Origin: CAYFUR01 sp964346275
GTDB taxonomy: Bacteria; Sumerlaeota; Sumerlaeia; SLMS01
DNA: 12,878 nucleotides
Direction of reading: 5' to 3'
Assembly: GCA_964346275.1 (NCBI GenBank)
Contig: CAYFUR010000112.1
Location: forward strand, 1 to 12,878
The first letter of the stretch is position 1, and each line of letters begins with the position of its first letter. The notes under the pieces were generated by a model that saw only the letters and a program-made list of their open reading frames with translations, did not search any database and was not told where the DNA came from. The translations under genes were made by a program, and so were the position numbers. Positions 1-6,478 of this stretch are shown here, one piece after another.

Positions 1-344
1 CGCTGCAGCGATGCTTCGGCGGCAACCTCCCGGCCGAGGAAAATCTGGGCGCGGGCGTGGGTGATCCAGAGGAGGGAATTCCATGGATCGCGGGGAATCC
101 ACTCTTTCATCAGACTGTCTATGCGTTTGTATTCCGGGGGGAACCGGATTTCCTCCAAAACCACGGCGAGACGCCGCGCCTGGCGCGTTGTTTCGGGCTT
201 AAAGGGGTGTTCCCTCCTGGGCGATTCCAAAGGGGCGTCGAGCCGCGCCTCGGCTTGGAAAACCCGCTGAGTCCGTATGATTTGATCAGATGCCCAGAAC
301 AGGGCGAAGACTATCACGGCACCCGCCACGATCCACCGCGTCAT
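1..344 (-). CDS. N-terminal part of a membrane-anchored protein of unknown function (left copy, cut by window edge)
   Basis: An open frame begins at the ATG whose complement is 342-344 and runs off the window edge without a stop, giving about 114 residues. It starts MTRWIVAGAVIVFALFWASD, a short basic start followed by a hydrophobic segment (about residues 4-20), then a polar Arg/Glu-rich stretch. The region near residues 90-113 (WNSLLWITHARAQIFLGREV, then AAEASL) has the small/large residue spacing of a TPR-type helical hairpin. That suggests a periplasmic repeat protein held by an N-terminal anchor, but a single possible repeat is weak evidence. The start lies 10 bp after the glycosyltransferase stop with a GAGGCGG ribosome-binding site 5 bp before it, so it should be co-transcribed with that gene. 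Function is not recognised. Confidence 0.6.
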   Translation of the reverse strand, partial: MTRWIVAGAVIVFALFWASDQIIRTQRVFQAEARLDAPLESPRREHPFKPETTRQARRLAVVLEEIRFPPEYKRIDSLMKEWIPRDPWNSLLWITHARAQIFLGREVAAEASLQ

Positions 345-354
345 GCGAACCGCC

Positions 355-1626
355 TCAATCCGCCGGAGAGTCAGCGCGCGCAACCGCGGGCAGCTTGTTC
401 GGCGACGTGGCGGCGTCCTGGCTCAGGTCGTGGAAAAGAACGCGTTTGAAGCTTTCCAGGCCGATCCGCTTTTCAAAATGCTCCTCAAAATAACGCCGGC
501 CCCGCTCGCCCATTTCGCGCACGTCCTTCGGATGAGACTGCATCCAACGCGTTGCCTCGACAAAGCCATCCGGATCATCGGGATCAACAATCACACCGCA
601 GTCTGCTTCCTGGACAATCCGGGCGACCTCGTTATTCTGGCTGCCCACGAAGAGTATCGCCCGGGCCGCCGCCATGATTCCGTATATCTTGCTGGGCACG
701 AGCAGTCCATCGAACAGCGGATTGAGTGTGATCAGATGCGCATCGGGTGCGGAGAGCGACGCCGCGAGATCCTGGCGGTCCTGGTAAGGAAGAAATCGCA
801 CGCGTCCGTTGAGGGGGGCGAGTTCCTCGCGCAGCAGAGGCTCCTGTTTACCCCCGCCAATAAAGAACGCATTGATAGGATCTTTCTCCGTCAGCGAGGA
901 AAAACCGGAAATCACCGAATCAAAAGAATGGCAAACACCCATGTTGCCCGAATACATCAGGGTGAAACCGCCATTCATGCCCTGGGACTGGCGAAAGGAA
1001 TTCTTGTGCGGGTCCATGGGATACACATCTTCGCCCGAGGACCAGCAATTGACGACATGGACCTTATCGGGACGGACACGTTTTTTGACGATGGTTTCCT
1101 TCATATCCTCGCCCAAAACCACGACACGGTTTGCCGAATAATACCCGAACCGGCCAAGCGCCGACCACATGGCGCGGATGATACCGCGCGGTTTGATGAC
1201 ACCGGATTTCAGTGCGATATCGGGATAGATATCCATGACCCAATAAAGGAATCGCGCCCGGCGAACCAGGCGCAGCCACGCCCCCAGAAAAGCGATCATG
1301 GGAGGAGTTGTCAGCGCTACGACGACATCGGGACGCCTCATCAAATTGGCGCGAAAAAACGCCTTCCAGTAAAAACCCAGATACCCCATGAGGCGGTGGC
1401 GGATCCGTGCGCGGCTCGTGCTCCGGATCGACAGCCGGTGGACGTGAACACCATTGCGTTTTTCGTAGCTGGGGAGTTCCAGATTCCGGCCATCATAGAC
1501 CGCCCGGCTGGCGAGGACGTGAACTTCATGCCCTTCTTCGGCCAGATGTTCGCAAACGTCGCTCAGAATCTGCGCGGTGGCTGCATAGTCCGGCGCATAG
1601 TACTGGTTAATAAACAGGATACGCAT
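355..1626 (-). CDS. Family 4 glycosyltransferase, WcaI/WbuB-like (left copy)
   Basis: This is a 423-residue GT-B-fold enzyme, close to the usual 400-420 residues of the family. The N-terminal half opens with MRILFINQYYAPDYAATAQI, where the WcaI and WbuB enzymes have their acceptor-side nucleotide-fold strand and loop, followed by HEVHVLAS (33-40). Residues 101-136 contain VVVALTTPPM and YWVMDIYPDIA, a signature of this subgroup. The C-terminal, nucleotide-sugar-binding half begins near FTLMYSGNMG (221-230) and includes FFIGGGK (254-260), VRFLPYQ (276-282) and GLLVPSKIYGIMAAARAILF (307-326), the donor-site helix. It lacks a signal peptide and probably works at the cytoplasmic membrane face, adding a sugar to a lipid-linked glycan. 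The sugar and acceptor cannot be read from sequence. Confidence 0.9.
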   Translation of the reverse strand: MRILFINQYYAPDYAATAQILSDVCEHLAEEGHEVHVLASRAVYDGRNLELPSYEKRNGVHVHRLSIRSTSRARIRHRLMGYLGFYWKAFFRANLMRRPDVVVALTTPPMIAFLGAWLRLVRRARFLYWVMDIYPDIALKSGVIKPRGIIRAMWSALGRFGYYSANRVVVLGEDMKETIVKKRVRPDKVHVVNCWSSGEDVYPMDPHKNSFRQSQGMNGGFTLMYSGNMGVCHSFDSVISGFSSLTEKDPINAFFIGGGKQEPLLREELAPLNGRVRFLPYQDRQDLAASLSAPDAHLITLNPLFDGLLVPSKIYGIMAAARAILFVGSQNNEVARIVQEADCGVIVDPDDPDGFVEATRWMQSHPKDVREMGERGRRYFEEHFEKRIGLESFKRVLFHDLSQDAATSPNKLPAVARADSPAD

Positions 1627-1668
1627 ACCGTGAGATAATCCCAGCCTCGAATCGGCCTCAAAATCGAT

Positions 1669-1697
1669 ACTTTAACCGCGCCAGCCCTTTTCATCAA
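1669..1697 (-). promoter_or_regulatory. Candidate sigma-70-type promoter for the glycosyltransferase (left copy)
   Basis: On the minus strand a TTGATG (4 of 6 to the -35 consensus) is separated by exactly 17 bp from TAAAGT (4 of 6 to the -10 consensus). It would give a leader of roughly 36 nt before the glycosyltransferase ATG. If used, the glycosyltransferase and the downstream membrane protein have their own promoter besides any read-through from the FecR-like gene. Matches of this quality arise by chance, so this is a candidate only. Confidence 0.3.
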
Positions 1698-1764
1698 AGC
1701 GATTGGCGCCGCGCGTCTTTCCACCACTCGCTCCGCCCTTACAGAAAGGGCTTCTCTCCCGGAA
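1674..1764 (-). repeat. Possible dispersed-repeat-like hairpin element between FecR-like gene and glycosyltransferase (left copy)
   Basis: The stretch over the FecR-like stop codon and most of the following 112-bp gap contains two hairpin-forming pairs: GCCCTT/AAGGGC around the stop codon, and GCGCCA/TGGCGC with an inner CTTT/AAAG. In the alternative reading frame it would encode SPFCKGGASGG, resembling the PF-x-KGG-x-x-GG pattern from translated dispersed intergenic repeats in many bacterial genomes. That similarity is from memory and only one unique copy exists here, so the repeat assignment is an inference. Confidence 0.25.
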
Positions 1765-2554
1765 CGAATGTGGTCGAAGGCCCCTGGCCGCCATCGTCGT
1801 CATCGTCGTCATCATCGTCGTCGTCGTCGCTGAAGGACTCGTAAGCGAAGATGCCACCGGCGATAATCCCAAGAGCTGCGCCGCCACCAGCCAGCGTGTT
1901 CCCACGCAGCAGAAAGAATCCCTTGTCGTCATCATCGTCTTCTTCGTCGGTTACCGTGTCCTCATCCGGAGTCATTTGTTCCTGGATCGAGGGAAGTCTG
2001 AAAGGGACCGGTTGCCAGGAACCAAGTTGATCGCGCACCAGCCTGAGAGCATCTCGGTCCCCCAGAACTGCAACCTGGACGCCTTGCTCTTCGTCCCGCA
2101 CGGCATAGGAGCTTGCCGATCCAGTAATCAGAACCTCGTTGGGACCGGCCACCCGCACCGCCAACTGGCGCGTTCCCGTTGCATTTTCGCCGGGAAGAGG
2201 AGAGATCGCCAATTCCTTCACTCTGACCCGGACATCCGTGCCCCGAGCCATCGAGAGCCCCAGTTCCCCCTCGTAAACTTCCAGGGAACGCTCGTCCAGA
2301 AAGGAGGCTTTCGATTCCGGAGCGAGCAGCACGCTCTCGCCGCCGCTGGTATGCACGGTCACAACGGACCTCTCGCTGGCGAGCCGATCACCCGTGGAAA
2401 TGACAGTCGGAGTATCTCCACGCGCGGTGAGCGAGCCACTATCGCGCTCGATCGTGAAGCTTTGCTGGCCCCGGGCGAGGCCAACGGTGGCCGCGGGGGA
2501 AATGGAAACCATGGAAAAGATGGCCAAAAGCGTGTAAAATACCTGTCGGATCAT
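1739..2554 (-). CDS. Secreted FecR-like protein with poly-aspartate tail (left copy)
   Basis: The 271-residue product starts with a signal peptide (MIRQVFYTLLAIFSMVSISP, probable cut after Ala21 or Ala22). Residues 23-115 are beta-rich and read like a FecR domain: VGLARGQQSF, then an STGDRLAS turn (53-60), a threshold-like VVTVHTSGGESVLLAPESKA (64-83), and LEVYEGELGLSMARGTDVRV (91-110). Residues 116-195 form a second, less clear module. An acidic patch (DEE plus five Asp, 203-210) precedes a glycine-rich hydrophobic segment (219-237), then 12 consecutive Asp (243-254) and a short tail. Classic FecR proteins regulate an iron-uptake sigma factor, but no sigma-factor gene is visible here; stand-alone FecR-domain proteins often occur at envelope and polysaccharide loci. 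The FecR call rests on pattern only. Confidence 0.75.
   Translation of the reverse strand: MIRQVFYTLLAIFSMVSISPAATVGLARGQQSFTIERDSGSLTARGDTPTVISTGDRLASERSVVTVHTSGGESVLLAPESKASFLDERSLEVYEGELGLSMARGTDVRVRVKELAISPLPGENATGTRQLAVRVAGPNEVLITGSASSYAVRDEEQGVQVAVLGDRDALRLVRDQLGSWQPVPFRLPSIQEQMTPDEDTVTDEEDDDDDKGFFLLRGNTLAGGGAALGIIAGGIFAYESFSDDDDDDDDDDDDGGQGPSTTFVPGEKPFL
1793..1828 (-). repeat. GAY codon run encoding 12 aspartates (left copy)
   Basis: Twelve consecutive Asp codons, a mixture of GAC and GAT, form a 36-bp low-complexity tract near the 3' end of the FecR-like gene. The synonymous codons are interleaved rather than purely repetitive, so the tract may be kept at the protein level rather than being a fresh slippage expansion. 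Confidence 0.85.
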
Positions 2555-2746
2555 GTGAAACCTTCCCGCCGGTTTTCCCGAAGAAAACCAGCTTGCGCTT
2601 TCTCGTAACTTATTGACTTTCAGAGCGTTATTTACCTGCCTTTTGCCTGCGGATGGTCAAGAGGTTTCTGCCTGCAGGAAAACGTGAAGCGCTCCAATAA
2701 GGAATTCTCGCGCGAAACTTGATGGATTAACCTGATACCAGCCACC
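2555..2746. promoter_or_regulatory. Divergent intergenic region between FecR-like and sulfotransferase genes (left copy)
   Basis: These 192 bp must hold the start signals for two divergent units. The sequence is more AT-rich than the genes. It contains TTGACT at 2613-2618 and three closely spaced pyrimidine-rich motifs: TTTACCTGCC (2631-2640), TTTTGCCTGC (2641-2650) and TTTCTGCCTGC (2665-2675), the last running into the palindrome CCTGCAGG. These could be repeated protein-binding sites. No -35/-10 pair with normal spacing stands out on the plus strand; on the minus strand the best is TTGACC and TAAATA with an overlong 20-bp spacer. Shared regulation of the two units is plausible but unproven. 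Confidence 0.4.
2568..2592 (-). promoter_or_regulatory. Stem-loop beside the FecR-like ribosome-binding site (left copy)
   Basis: On the minus strand GCTGGTTTTC pairs with GAAAACCGGC (ten pairs, one a G-T wobble) around a TTCGG loop. It is followed directly by the ribosome-binding site GGGAAGG, six bases before the ATG. A stable hairpin here could protect the 5' end of the mRNA or affect ribosome access. There is no T-tract, so it is not a terminator in this direction. Confidence 0.4.
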
Positions 2747-3580
2747 ATGCCAGACTATGTTGTTATTTTTCTCCACCTACCCAAGTGCGGAGGGACGTCT
2801 TTCCATACGATCCTCTCCCGCGAGTATCACCATTATCCGCAAATCTGGCTGCCCGGCGGCCGCGACGGCTTCGAAGAAATCCAGGCCGTTCCGGCCAGCA
2901 ATCGGGCAGGAGTGGAGCTTCTCCGCGGACATGCCTATTACGGAATTCACGAGTTCCTCTCCCGGCGGGCAGAGTATTTTACCATTCTGCGCGATCCCGT
3001 CAGCCGCGTGGTGTCCTATTACAGGCATGTTCAGAATGAAGGACAAGTCCACCAGGACAGCAAAAGCGCCTGGCATGAGACGGGCCGCAAGGGCCTCTCA
3101 CTCCGCGAGTTTCTCGAGACGGTTCCCGACGTCGAACTGGACAACGGCATGGTGCGCCGAATCGCAGGCGCCCGCGTTCCCTTTGGCAAAGTTTCACGGA
3201 AAGACCTCGAAACGGCCATTGAGCATATAGACAAGCACTTTCTGTTTACTGGACTTGTTGAGCGATTCGATGAAAGCGTCATGATTTTCAAGGAGCGGCT
3301 GGATTGGAAGAAGACTCCTTATTACGTGAAGGCGAAGCAGTCGCCCGGCGAAACGCCGATGGATGAGAGCCTGCGCACACGTATCAAAGAGATGAACCAC
3401 CTCGATATGGAGCTTTACAATGAGGTGCGCCGTCGCTTTGAGAAAGAAATCGCGCGGCGCGGAACAGAGTTCGCAGAGCGTGTCGAAGTTTTTCGCCGCA
3501 AGAACCGCCGAATGGGCGTGATCCTTCCCACCGCGCTGGGAATCTGGCGGGGAATGCGCCGCCTCCGGCCCACACGCTAA
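2747..3580 (+). CDS. PAPS-dependent sulfotransferase, carbohydrate type (left copy)
   Basis: The 277-residue protein carries both signatures of 3'-phosphoadenylyl-sulfate (PAPS) sulfotransferases. The 5'-phosphosulfate loop is FLHLPKCGGTS (8-18, Lys13 the expected catalytic/binding lysine). The 3'-phosphate motif is FTILRDPVSRVVSYYRH (78-94, Arg82 and Ser90 the expected phosphate ligands). The HxPKCGGTS form is that of the heparan-sulfate 2-O- and related carbohydrate sulfotransferase group (Sulfotransfer_2-like). No signal peptide or membrane span is seen, so it should act in the cytoplasm on a nucleotide- or lipid-linked glycan. The C terminus is very basic (RRKNRRMGVILP and on), possibly for membrane or polyanion contact. 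The ATG lacks a Shine-Dalgarno sequence; an in-frame stop at 2720-2722 limits any extension. A protein substrate cannot be excluded. Confidence 0.88.
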   Translation: MPDYVVIFLHLPKCGGTSFHTILSREYHHYPQIWLPGGRDGFEEIQAVPASNRAGVELLRGHAYYGIHEFLSRRAEYFTILRDPVSRVVSYYRHVQNEGQVHQDSKSAWHETGRKGLSLREFLETVPDVELDNGMVRRIAGARVPFGKVSRKDLETAIEHIDKHFLFTGLVERFDESVMIFKERLDWKKTPYYVKAKQSPGETPMDESLRTRIKEMNHLDMELYNEVRRRFEKEIARRGTEFAERVEVFRRKNRRMGVILPTALGIWRGMRRLRPTR

Positions 3581-3598
3581 CGATTTTCCTTTGCCAGA

Positions 3599-6400
3599 AT
3601 GCCTCTCCTGACCCCCAATTGTCTCATCCCAGCCCGGACTCGATCGATGCCGCGCCTCGCAATCCTGCTCAGCCTCGCACCCCTGTTCCTGTTTGCTGCC
3701 TCTTCGCCGCGTGCCGAGCTGTCCCTCGTGAAGGAAACCGTGGAGTTCGGCGAGGTCTATCGGGCCACGATTCGTTTCACGCCAGAGCCGGCGCCGGCCA
3801 CGCCGGAACAGCGATTACTTCCCCTGGCCAACGTGCCCGAGGACTTGCGGCCCTTGATCGACAATCCCGCACCCGCGCCCGGCATTGATCGCCAGGGAGC
3901 CTTGCTCTCTCTTCCGAGAGGCACATCTTTTTCCCCCGAAGGGCTTTCCATCACGATGCGCGGGGGCGCTCCCGTAAACGACATCCAGGTGGACTTTGTC
4001 CGGATCGGGCCCTATCCAGCTTTGTCTATCACGGCGCCGTCAAAAGGGAATGAGGGGGAATTCGACCTGAGCCTCTCCCTCCGCAAATCCGCCTCCCGAA
4101 CCGGGAAGGCGAAGTCTCCGGAACGCATTGCCGACTCGCTGTTTATCAACAAGACCTTCGAATCCTACGTGAAAAAGGATCGGCAGCAAACCACGTCCAC
4201 ATTCCCCCCGGAGCCGCCAGGGACATATCGCATCGGCTATTCCGAAGGAAACGAGATTCTGCGGCTTCCATTGGATGGGCTTGGCCTCTCCCATTCCGAA
4301 CTGGATCAGCTTGAATTGCTGCATCATGGCCAGCAACTCCCCGTGGGCGGAACCGACGGATCGTCGCTCTGGTTTTACGGGCCCCGGCGCAACACTCTCA
4401 CCGATGCGACGGATTCCGTATTCGCCACGCCGGACAACGGTTCGCCTTCGCCCGCAATGAGCGAGCGGGCCGCCTATGAAACGCTCTCAGCGTCTCTGGC
4501 AGGTGAAATCAGCCAGGCCCGCTCCCGCTTTTACGAAGAGAACCGTTACTACGAACGGAGCACCCCCCTGCCCATCGGAGAGCGATTTGTCTATCATCAG
4601 GTGCGCTTTCCCGCCGGAGGAGGATATGATTCAGAGGCCACGGCGGACCTCCCGTTTTGGGACGCGGCAACTTCCAGTGAGATACGGGTCACCGCCAGCT
4701 TTGTCTCCATCACCGATGTGCCCGGCACCACTCCGGACCACGAGGCTCGTCTCGGCATCAATGGCGAAAGCCTTCCGCTGTTCCAGTGGGAAGGCCGCAC
4801 CCTCTATACAAGTGGACCTGTCACTCTCCAGCTTTCCCAGCCGCCGGGACCGCCCGCGCTTTCTCTGAGCCACGAAATACCCCGCCTCCTCCCGGGCGTT
4901 TTCGCGGACCGGCAGAACCTGGAGTCCCTTCTGGTGGAATGGGAAGGCTATCCGCGCCTGAATGCTCAGGGGAGCTGCACACTGGAACTCCCCGAAGCGT
5001 CCACTCCGCGCCTCGTTACCATCGGCGGGTTCCCCCCCGGCGCCACGGCGGAAGAGATCATTCTCCTCGATATCACCGATCCCTATGCGCCCGTGAAGCT
5101 TCTTGGATTCGAACGGCTTGCGAGCAATACGGCCATTGAATTCGAGGCTCCCGCGAAAAGCCGTATCTTCCATGCTCAATACCTTCCAGCCGCATCCTCC
5201 CCCGCCACGGTGGCTCCTTCGGAGGAACTGCCGCACCTTCCCGGCGGAAAGCTCGAACGCATTTACGTCCGGCCTCCGGAGATGGCCGGCGAACTGTCGC
5301 GGCTTGTCGAACACCGGGGAGCGGAATCAACCTGGCAGTTTGAACCCCAGGCCGCCTACAACGTCTATAATGGGGGGCAGGAAAGCCCGGAGGCCATCCA
5401 GCAGGCCCTCAAGGAGGCAATCGCGGAGGCGGAGCATCGCGTCTCTTTTCCAACGGTCCTGCTCGTTGGGCACGGCAGCCTGGACCGGCGGGATTATCTG
5501 GGAATTCAGTCGGGCGCCCAAATCCCTCCCTTTGTCGAAGAATCCGTTCCCGCCTCCGCCGGCGGGGTGACCATCGAATCGCCCACCGATTTTCCCTACG
5601 CGCTTCTGGAGGGAGAGGACGACTTTCCCGACGCCCGCGTCGGCCGCCTTCCCGTTCGGACCCCGAGCGACCTGGCAATCATCATCGACCGGATTCTCGA
5701 CTATGATGAAAAGGTCTCTTTATTCCGCGATCAGGAACGCCCGGGACTCTTTATCACCGACAACGATGGGCTCTTTCTCGCCGATTCAGCCAAGTGGCCC
5801 GGATACTGGGATCAAACAGGGCAACCGTCTATACGCTACGACATTCCCCTGCCGCCGCTTTCCACGGATGAAGTCCAGGCTCTGCGCGACGAGATTCGCG
5901 CCTATCTGGAGCAATCGCCCGTTGGAATGGGGTTCGTCCTCTACATCGGACACGGGAACACAGACATCTGGGCTTCCGAGCGCCTGGTCGACGTTCCTGC
6001 CATCCCAGGCATTGCCACGGAAGCGCGCTGGCCAATCGTGGCGACCTTTACCTGCCTGAATGGCTACTATGCGTTTCCGGGAGGATCGCAAACCCTCGCG
6101 GAAGCCTGGCTTCTCGAACCGAATCACGGCGCCGTAGCCAACATGGCGCCCACCAGCATCGAGTATTATTTCGAGCAGTCGCTCTTTACAACGGAGGTGA
6201 TGGAAGCGATCGCCCTGCCACCGGATGAACGCCCCCGCGACGCAGGCGGAGTGCTTTTTCGTGCCTGGAATACCTACACGGCCCGGCATCCTCTCGTTGC
6301 CGATTCGGCCCGGATCTTTAATCTCTTTGGCGATCCTGAAACCAGCTTCGCGTTTAGCCAGCAAACCGTTTCCCCCGGTACGATATGGCAGATATACTGA
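3599..6400 (+). CDS. C25 family (gingipain/PorU-like) cysteine protease precursor (left copy)
   Basis: The 933-residue protein is an exported caspase-fold cysteine endopeptidase. A signal peptide is clear from Met17 (MPRLAILLSLAPLFLFAASS, cut near Ala40), so 3647 may be the true start. Neither ATG has a good ribosome-binding site. Residues 40 to about 560 are beta-rich accessory domains, including the SLWFYGPRRNTLTDATDSVF stretch typical of the N-terminal region of PorU-like proteins. The peptidase domain fills about 590-920: VLLVGHGSLDRRDYLG (620-635), DFPDARVGRLPVRTPSDLA (675-693) and LYIGHGNTDIW with probable catalytic His785, then TFTCLNGYY with probable nucleophile Cys819. The 34-residue His-Cys spacing is close to that of gingipains. 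The chain ends soon after NLFGDPE, so no type IX sorting domain or PEP-CTERM anchor follows. Cleavage specificity is unknown. Confidence 0.9.
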   Translation: MPLLTPNCLIPARTRSMPRLAILLSLAPLFLFAASSPRAELSLVKETVEFGEVYRATIRFTPEPAPATPEQRLLPLANVPEDLRPLIDNPAPAPGIDRQGALLSLPRGTSFSPEGLSITMRGGAPVNDIQVDFVRIGPYPALSITAPSKGNEGEFDLSLSLRKSASRTGKAKSPERIADSLFINKTFESYVKKDRQQTTSTFPPEPPGTYRIGYSEGNEILRLPLDGLGLSHSELDQLELLHHGQQLPVGGTDGSSLWFYGPRRNTLTDATDSVFATPDNGSPSPAMSERAAYETLSASLAGEISQARSRFYEENRYYERSTPLPIGERFVYHQVRFPAGGGYDSEATADLPFWDAATSSEIRVTASFVSITDVPGTTPDHEARLGINGESLPLFQWEGRTLYTSGPVTLQLSQPPGPPALSLSHEIPRLLPGVFADRQNLESLLVEWEGYPRLNAQGSCTLELPEASTPRLVTIGGFPPGATAEEIILLDITDPYAPVKLLGFERLASNTAIEFEAPAKSRIFHAQYLPAASSPATVAPSEELPHLPGGKLERIYVRPPEMAGELSRLVEHRGAESTWQFEPQAAYNVYNGGQESPEAIQQALKEAIAEAEHRVSFPTVLLVGHGSLDRRDYLGIQSGAQIPPFVEESVPASAGGVTIESPTDFPYALLEGEDDFPDARVGRLPVRTPSDLAIIIDRILDYDEKVSLFRDQERPGLFITDNDGLFLADSAKWPGYWDQTGQPSIRYDIPLPPLSTDEVQALRDEIRAYLEQSPVGMGFVLYIGHGNTDIWASERLVDVPAIPGIATEARWPIVATFTCLNGYYAFPGGSQTLAEAWLLEPNHGAVANMAPTSIEYYFEQSLFTTEVMEAIALPPDERPRDAGGVLFRAWNTYTARHPLVADSARIFNLFGDPETSFAFSQQTVSPGTIWQIY

Positions 6401-6407
6401 TTAATGG

Positions 6408-6471
6408 AAAAGCGACCCCTCGCCTGGTCGTGTCCCGGATCCGGGACACGACCAGGCGAGGGGTCGCTTTT
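6408..6471. terminator. 64-bp perfect hairpin at the axis, likely bidirectional terminator and fold-back point
   Basis: Beginning 8 bp after the protease stop, AAAAGCGACCCC descends through a GC-rich arm to the axis GGATCC (6437-6442) and rises to GGGGTCGCTTTT. The A-tract and T-tract flanks with a GC-rich stem are the layout of a Rho-independent terminator usable from either side. In the assembled sequence the loop is effectively zero. In the real genome it may be a shorter hairpin with a loop or different flanking sequence, because everything past 6439 may be reflected copy. How far the natural palindrome extends cannot be decided here. Confidence 0.6.
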
Positions 6472-6478
6472 CCATTAA

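Larger units (their letters stand above)
1..6439 (+). repeat. Left arm of a perfect 6.4-kb inverted repeat
   Basis: This arm is the reverse complement of the right arm with no spacer. The first 30 bases match the reverse complement of the last 30, and every long reading frame has an identical protein at the mirrored position 12879-x on the other strand, down to out-of-frame shadow reading frames. That requires base-level identity across the coding part. No divergence between the arms was found. Identity this complete points to one molecule read twice rather than an old duplication. Confidence 0.97.

Noticed and set aside
343..1638. Plus-strand 431-residue open frame opposite the glycosyltransferase (mirrored at 11241-12536)
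   Set aside because: It is almost fully antisense to a clear GT4 gene, has no recognisable domain, and long antisense frames are expected in GC-rich genes with this codon use.
1703..2608. Plus-strand 301-residue frame opposite the FecR-like gene (mirrored at 10271-11176)
   Set aside because: Antisense to a gene with a proper ribosome-binding site and signal peptide. Its Ile/Val-rich stretch is just the complement of the Asp codon run.
2741..2749. GCCACCATG before the sulfotransferase, identical to a vertebrate Kozak context
   Set aside because: Gene density, operon spacing and the protein families are bacterial. A nine-base match is chance; no vector or eukaryotic features are seen.
4631..5314. 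227-residue and other antisense frames within the protease gene (also 5786-6364 and the mirrored copies)
   Set aside because: Shadows of the C25 protease; no ribosome-binding sites or domain signals.
6437..6442. GGATCC (BamHI site) at the axis as a sign of a cloned, ligated head-to-head insert
   Set aside because: It is an inevitable kind of palindrome at an axis flanked by further natural-looking stem, and no vector sequence is present. A ligation artefact cannot be fully excluded but has no other support.
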